Shown here in pieces: positions 8,374-11,805 of a DNA stretch of 11,805 nucleotides. Within the stretch, counting starts at the first letter, position 1, and each line of letters opens with the position of its first letter. The DNA comes from Candidatus Rifleibacteriota bacterium (lineage in GTDB: Bacteria > Riflebacteria > Ozemobacteria > Ozemobacterales > Ozemobacteraceae): positions 1-11,805 of the forward strand of contig JAKJFO010000126.1 of NCBI GenBank assembly GCA_022704885.1, in the 5' to 3' direction. The position numbers and the translations under genes were made by a program. The notes under the pieces were generated by a model. It was not told the origin of the DNA, did no database searches, and saw only the letters and a program-made list of their open reading frames with translations.

Positions 8374-9127
8374 CGAGTTCTGACATGAATTTAATCATTC
8401 GTGGATGAATGGCACCAAAGTAATGATCTTCCATCTGTTGCCCTTTGGCTGGAGCAGCGCCAAACAGTGTTCTGCCACAAATTCTCAGATCCTGTCTTGT
8501 ATTGTAGAGCTTTCTTGAGACGACGAAATATTCCTGTTCCGGGCCACAGTTCACTACGATTTTTTTGGCAAGCCTGTTTCCAAGCAATCTCTGCAATCTA
8601 ATACCGGCGTCATTAAGTGCGCGCATGGATCTTAAAAACGGCGTTTTAAGATCGAGTACCGCGCCAGTCCATGATAGAAAAACCGAAGGAATTACCAGCG
8701 TTCTGGTATTGCCAGTTTCGAGCAGAAAAGCCGGAGAAGTTGGATCCCAGGCGGTGTAACCACGTGCTTCAAAAGTAGATCGCATTCCTCCGGAGGGAAA
8801 TGAGGATGCATCCGGTTCGCTCTGAATAAGCTGCTTGGCCGAGAATCGCTCTATGATATCACCGGTTTCTGAATAGGTAATGAAAGCATCGTGTTTTTCA
8901 GCTGTTCCACCACGCTGAGGCTGGAACCAGTGAGTGAAGTGAGTAGCTCCCTCTCCGATAGCCCATTCCTTCATAGCGTGTGCTACGGGCTCGGCAATCG
9001 ATTCGTCGAGCGGGTTACCTGTGTGAATGGTCGAAATGAGCCTCTCATAGGTGTCATGGCTGAGCTTTTCCCGCATTACCGAGCGATTGAACGTCAGTTC
9101 ACCGAAAATTTTAGTAATCTGCGACAT
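8339..9127 (-). CDS. glnN: Glutamine synthetase III, N-terminal fragment of the broken gene
   Basis: The 262-codon fragment carries the GS III N-terminal domain: FGELTFN near the start, GEGATHFTHWFQPQRGGTAE at about 58-77, and SEPDASSFPSGGMRSTFEAR at about 103-122, followed by GYTAWDPTSPAF. Part of the catalytic domain follows, with GPEQEYFVV and QQMEDHYFGAIHP. The last 13 residues (after SELD) are out of frame and meaningless. If translated, it would lack most of the catalytic barrel and should be inactive alone. Confidence 0.7.
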   Translation of the reverse strand: MSQITKIFGELTFNRSVMREKLSHDTYERLISTIHTGNPLDESIAEPVAHAMKEWAIGEGATHFTHWFQPQRGGTAEKHDAFITYSETGDIIERFSAKQLIQSEPDASSFPSGGMRSTFEARGYTAWDPTSPAFLLETGNTRTLVIPSVFLSWTGAVLDLKTPFLRSMRALNDAGIRLQRLLGNRLAKKIVVNCGPEQEYFVVSRKLYNTRQDLRICGRTLFGAAPAKGQQMEDHYFGAIHPRMIKFMSELDPPQRSFAQPV

Positions 9128-9172
9128 GCTTACCTCTTAAAATGTAACTTGCGATTCTTCGAAAGATTTCTA

Positions 9173-9201
9173 ATAATAATTGTCGGCCGCAAATTCGTCA
9201 A
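9173..9201 (-). promoter_or_regulatory. Sigma-70-type promoter of glnN
   Basis: On the minus strand TTGACG (9196-9201) and TATTAT (9173-9178) are separated by exactly 17 nt, each matching the consensus at five of six bases. Transcription would begin near 9166 and give a leader of roughly 40 nt with the GAGG ribosome binding site at 9133-9136. The promoter looks functional even though the gene it drives is broken. The remaining sequence up to 9300 is AT-rich with only weak inverted repeats. Confidence 0.65.
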
Positions 9202-9300
9202 GTCTTACACATTAATTTGCAGCAAATAGCCATCCAATTAGTTCTCGTTTTTACAATTTTATCAATTTCATGAGCTAAAATTACAAAATTATTGCCGACG

Positions 9301-11469
9301 CTAACTCTTTTCTTTGTCGCCCGGAAGCCATTTTTTTATTATGCTGCTCAGGTCATGCATACGAAAGGGTTTTATCAGACAATCATTCATACCAGCTTTG
9401 ATGCAGGCTTCTCTGGTCTCTGAAAACGCGTCCGCAGTAACAGCTATCGCCGGGATTGAACGATTGAAGTTGGCATTAGCATTGCCGCGAACCAGCCTGA
9501 TGGTTTCAAAACCGTCGAGAAGCGGCATCTGCAGATCGAGCAGGAGAATATCATATTGGCGACGCGCCAGCGCAAGAATCGCTTCGTGCCCGTTTGAAAC
9601 GACATCAACCGATATGCCGAGTTTGTCGAGCATAGCTTTGACAACATACTGGTTAACCGGGTTGTCTTCGGCCAGAAGTGCATAATAGCTTTTTTTAGCC
9701 AACTCCGGCATAGGAATAGCGACCATTCTGCCCGAAAGCGACCTTGCCTGCCGATAAAAATGCTCTGCCTGCTCTTTATCACTTTCAACTGGCAAAGGAA
9801 TATGAAACCAGAACCTGGAGCCATTTCCAAGGTCGCTTTGCACGAAAATTTGCCCGCTCATTAATAAAACCAGCTTTTTGGAAATGGCCAGACCGAGACC
9901 GCTGCCACCAAAGCGTCTGGTGTTTGAAGAATCGAGCTGCGTAAAACTTTGAAAGAGCATATCCTGCTTCTCTGCTGCTATACCTATACCTGTGTCTCTC
10001 ACTTCAAACCTGATGTTACTGTTGTTACCAGTATCATAGTCAGGAATGACGCTCAAAACAACCTCACCCTCAGCGGTAAATTTGATTGCATTGTCTACAA
10101 GATTTACCAGAATCTGTCGCAGTTTGGCTGAGTCTCCCCTGACAATATCTGGTAGCGCTTCGTCAAGCTCAAGCCGGTAAGAAAGATTTTTCATAACGGC
10201 ATTATGTCTCAGCTGCTCAAACACACCACGCACAATACTCTTTAAATCAAATGTTGTGCTTTCTACTTCCATCTTGCCAGACTCAATTTTGCTTATATCG
10301 AGGATATCATTGATAAGCATCAGCAAAGAATTGCTGCTGTCTCGAATAATCTCTGCATACTGTCGCTGCTCGTCAGAAAGTTCGCTGTGCAGCATGAGTT
10401 CGACCATTCCATAAATTCCATGAATCGGCGTGCGAATTTCATGGCTCATATTAGCGAGAAAGACGCTTTTCGCTTCACTGGCAGAGTCTGCCTTTCTTCT
10501 GGCTGCGACAAGTTCCCGCTCAGTCAGCACCAGGCGGGTGACATCAGCAAAAAAGCCAACTACACACTTTCTTCCGTCGATTTCCATCAGAGCGGTATTT
10601 AATTCAGCATAGAACACAGAATGATCCTTGCGCTGACAGGGAAGCTTTGCAACATGGCTGAAGCAGGTTAAATTGTTCTTGCGAAACAACTGCATCGTAC
10701 TGTCTGCTTCATCAGCTGGATGCAGGCTCTCTATGCTTTTCCCGACAAGCTCATGCTGATCATAACCAAACATTTTTGCGGCCCAGGGATTAACGCCAAT
10801 AATATTTTCATTCTCAATATCCGCTATTACAATTCCATGGCCACAGCCTTCGAACAGAGCACGATATTTTATTTCTGATTCCGCGATCTGATTCCAGGAA
10901 CGCTCTGCGGTTTCCAACAGGTCGAGAAGAATTCTTTCGCTTTTCATTTTATGGTATTCATAGCCGCCGGAGACTATTGTAGAAAATGCAAATATTCCGA
11001 AAAATCTCTTCAAAAACGCCGGATCATAAACGTATAAATAACCTGGCACATAAATACTGAATAAATAAGACAGGGCACAGCAGGTAAGATAAACCACCGA
11101 GATAGTCATCCCATACCTGAAACCGCTGAGGAAAAACACAACTGGCGGCACAAGAAAACTCCAGACAGCACCAGTGCCCTCAATGCCACCGTTAAAAAAA
11201 ATTGAGAAAAAAAACAGCGCAACAGTCAGCACTGATACAAATCTGGGCCAGGAAGCCTGTCTGTTTTTATAAGCGGTAACACCACCACAAAAGAAGATTG
11301 TGGCAACAATCAGATCGACAGCAGTAAACCAGTAATTTCCAATTCGATAGTTATCTACTGCGAACCAGACTCCATAAATGACAGCCAGCACCGAGGCAAT
11401 GATTAAAATCTGCTGGCGAAAATCATTATTCTGTTCGGCTATGTTATAGCCATTAAGAGTATCGGGCAC
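9301..11469 (-). CDS. Hybrid sensor histidine kinase (membrane domain-PAS-HisKA-HATPase-REC)
   Basis: This is a membrane-bound hybrid two-component kinase of 722 residues from the chosen start. About six hydrophobic segments span residues 20-171, then a PAS domain at about 200-315 ([19 protein letters not shown], then [14 protein letters not shown]). HisKA carries the phospho-acceptor His343 in [13 protein letters not shown]. The HATPase domain has the N box [12 protein letters not shown] (about 454-465), G1 DTGIGI (492-497) and G2 [10 protein letters not shown] (521-530). A C-terminal receiver has acidic E601/D602 in AEDNPVN, phospho-acceptor Asp645 in LLLDLQMP, and Lys700 in IKPF. No Hpt domain or output domain is present, so phosphate must pass to a separate partner not seen here. 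I prefer GTG 11469, which has GGGAG 6 nt upstream; the frame extends to TTG 11511, whose ribosome binding site is poor. The ligand sensed is unknown. Confidence 0.9.
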   Translation of the reverse strand: MPDTLNGYNIAEQNNDFRQQILIIASVLAVIYGVWFAVDNYRIGNYWFTAVDLIVATIFFCGGVTAYKNRQASWPRFVSVLTVALFFFSIFFNGGIEGTGAVWSFLVPPVVFFLSGFRYGMTISVVYLTCCALSYLFSIYVPGYLYVYDPAFLKRFFGIFAFSTIVSGGYEYHKMKSERILLDLLETAERSWNQIAESEIKYRALFEGCGHGIVIADIENENIIGVNPWAAKMFGYDQHELVGKSIESLHPADEADSTMQLFRKNNLTCFSHVAKLPCQRKDHSVFYAELNTALMEIDGRKCVVGFFADVTRLVLTERELVAARRKADSASEAKSVFLANMSHEIRTPIHGIYGMVELMLHSELSDEQRQYAEIIRDSSNSLLMLINDILDISKIESGKMEVESTTFDLKSIVRGVFEQLRHNAVMKNLSYRLELDEALPDIVRGDSAKLRQILVNLVDNAIKFTAEGEVVLSVIPDYDTGNNSNIRFEVRDTGIGIAAEKQDMLFQSFTQLDSSNTRRFGGSGLGLAISKKLVLLMSGQIFVQSDLGNGSRFWFHIPLPVESDKEQAEHFYRQARSLSGRMVAIPMPELAKKSYYALLAEDNPVNQYVVKAMLDKLGISVDVVSNGHEAILALARRQYDILLLDLQMPLLDGFETIRLVRGNANANFNRSIPAIAVTADAFSETREACIKAGMNDCLIKPFRMHDLSSIIKKWLPGDKEKS

Positions 11470-11475
11470 TACTTT

Positions 11476-11480
11476 CTCCC
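11476..11480 (-). promoter_or_regulatory. Ribosome binding site deciding the kinase start
   Basis: GGGAG on the minus strand lies 6 nt before GTG 11469. The upstream alternative TTG at 11511 lacks a comparable site, so the shorter protein is preferred. Confidence 0.6.
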
Positions 11481-11522
11481 GAAGACAAAGATTTGTTGCA
11501 CCTCTGCTCAAACTACACTGTT

Positions 11523-11542
11523 TAAAGCACTTTGTAAAGCAC
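11523..11542. repeat. Short direct repeat upstream of the kinase gene
   Basis: TAAAGCAC occurs twice, at 11523-11530 and 11535-11542, with a 12-bp period that puts both copies on nearly the same face of the helix. It lies 54 bp before GTG 11469, between the proposed promoter and the gene. It could be an operator for a transcription factor binding tandem half-sites, but chance is not excluded. Confidence 0.3.
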
Positions 11543-11627
11543 CATCAATAGGTGAGACAAATGATTTCTCGCAAACCCAGTTCTAAACAGTCAACTCCAT
11601 CAGCCTATCCCGCTTGCGCAGGATCAC

Positions 11628-11661
11628 ATGGCTCTTATTGCCTGGCGGCAATAAGAGCCAT
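11628..11661. repeat. Perfect 15-bp inverted repeat (stem-loop)
   Basis: ATGGCTCTTATTGCC (11628-11642) and its exact reverse complement (11647-11661) are separated by the four bases TGGC. There is no T-run after either arm on either strand, so it is not a standard intrinsic terminator. If the minus-strand promoter at 11699-11727 is used, this hairpin lies in the leader of the kinase mRNA. It may also belong to a repeat family or to a structured plus-strand RNA together with the hairpins at 11733-11800. Confidence 0.75.
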
Positions 11662-11698
11662 CTGAAAAAGGTGAGAACCCCGCACATACAGCCTGGTT

Positions 11699-11727
11699 AT
11701 TATAAGCCTGTTCAGCAGAGCGACCAA
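11699..11727 (-). promoter_or_regulatory. Putative sigma-70-type promoter reading toward the kinase gene
   Basis: A perfect TATAAT (11699-11704 on the minus strand) lies 17 nt from TTGGTC (11722-11727), a weak -35. Transcription would begin near 11692 and give a leader of over 200 nt, containing the 15-bp hairpin and the direct repeat, before GTG 11469. A nearer promoter for the kinase cannot be excluded. Confidence 0.45.
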
Positions 11728-11732
11728 CTTTT

Positions 11733-11800
11733 TGGCCACGGATGGCCTTATGCCGAAGCGCATGAGGATGCAAGCGCTTCGGCGAAGACAGGATGTCGCG
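11733..11800 (+). repeat. Three consecutive hairpins with GGA loops (possible CsrA-binding RNA or structured repeat)
   Basis: Three stem-loops follow one another. The first pairs GGCCA with TGGCC (11734-11747, loop CGGA). The second pairs GCCGAAGCGC with GCGCTTCGGC (11752-11783, loop containing GAGGATG). The third pairs GACA with TGTC (11787-11797, loop GGA). Each presents GGA, followed by T, in or next to the loop on the plus strand, and the third contains ACAGGATGT, which matches the core of the known CsrA/RsmA binding consensus. The array reaches the window edge, so its full extent and any promoter or terminator are not visible. It could be part of a Csr-type sponge RNA, a leader, or a dispersed intergenic element. 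Confidence 0.55.
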
Positions 11801-11805
11801 TATGC

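Larger units (their letters stand above)
7060..9127 (-). pseudogene. glnN: Glutamine synthetase type III, reading frame broken by an apparent internal deletion
   Basis: The region encodes a type III glutamine synthetase, which makes glutamine from glutamate, ammonia and ATP, but in two frames. The first frame runs from ATG 9127 (GAGG 5 nt upstream) to a stop at 8339. It is homologous until FMSELD and then turns into unrelated residues. The second frame resumes at ATC 8373 with IRHNEVSPNQFEIAPLYEE and runs to TAA at 7060. GS III proteins normally have about 12 residues between the FM.EL(D/E) and RHNEV blocks, and these are absent. A net loss of about 35 or 38 bp (3n+2) near 8371-8377 explains both the gap and the shift. 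A single-base sequencing error would not explain the missing residues. Total length (689 codons) is otherwise close to the family's roughly 700-730. All other conserved blocks are intact, suggesting a recent lesion or a misassembly. Confidence 0.85.
11470..11805. other. Gene-free region upstream of the kinase
   Basis: These 336 bases hold no ORF I can support. From the kinase outward they contain the kinase ribosome binding site, the TAAAGCAC direct repeat, the perfect 15-bp hairpin, a minus-strand promoter with a perfect -10, and the triple GGA hairpin array, which continues to the window end. Such density of secondary structure suggests regulatory RNA or repeat elements rather than coding sequence. 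Confidence 0.6.

Noticed and set aside
8339..8400. Programmed ribosomal frameshift joining the two glnN frames
   Set aside because: No slippery sequence is present at the junction and about a dozen expected residues are missing, which a frameshift event would not restore.
9240..9300. AATTTTA...TAAAATT inverted repeat between the kinase and glnN as a terminator
   Set aside because: Purely AT stem of 7 bp with a 14-nt loop would be unstable; likely chance in AT-rich sequence.

Overview
The window looks like chromosomal DNA from a free-living bacterium, probably Gram-negative. The clues are a glycine decarboxylase split into two subunit genes (gcvPA/gcvPB), a type III glutamine synthetase, a class III adenylate cyclase and a hybrid sensor kinase. 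I cannot assign a species. Base composition is moderate, GC-richer in the gcv genes and more AT-rich in the signalling genes. No phage, transposase, CRISPR, tRNA or rRNA gene was seen.

Region 1 (1-3810, + strand) is a compact run of three genes. It holds the 3' part of gcvPA, then gcvPB overlapping it by 8 bp, then a CCA-adding-type tRNA nucleotidyltransferase with an HD domain 8 bp further on. GcvPA and GcvPB together form the P-protein of the glycine cleavage system. The nucleotidyltransferase is probably co-transcribed but works on tRNA 3' ends.

Region 2 (3885-5075) has an unrecognised exported protein on +, converging on a UPF0316/DUF2179 membrane protein on -. The N-terminal coding part of the exported protein appears to contain a piece of a dispersed palindromic repeat.

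Region 3 (5305-7025, + strand) holds a 39-codon small ORF with its own ribosome binding site. It is coupled by an ATGA overlap to a membrane-anchored GAF-adenylate cyclase of class IIIb type.

Region 4 (7060-9201, - strand) is a glutamine synthetase III gene (glnN) with a strong promoter. Its reading frame is broken near 8371-8377, and roughly a dozen expected residues are missing at the junction. This is either a real pseudogene or an assembly error.

Region 5 (9301-11805) is a hybrid sensor kinase on - (membrane domain, PAS, HisKA, HATPase, receiver). Its upstream region holds a direct repeat, a perfect 15-bp hairpin and a good minus-strand promoter. At the window edge are three successive hairpins whose loops all carry GGA, resembling CsrA-binding sites or a dispersed structured repeat.

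No obvious new multi-gene system is present. The most notable items are the triple GGA hairpin element, the small ORF coupled to the cyclase, the broken glnN, and the repeat-derived segment in the exported protein.
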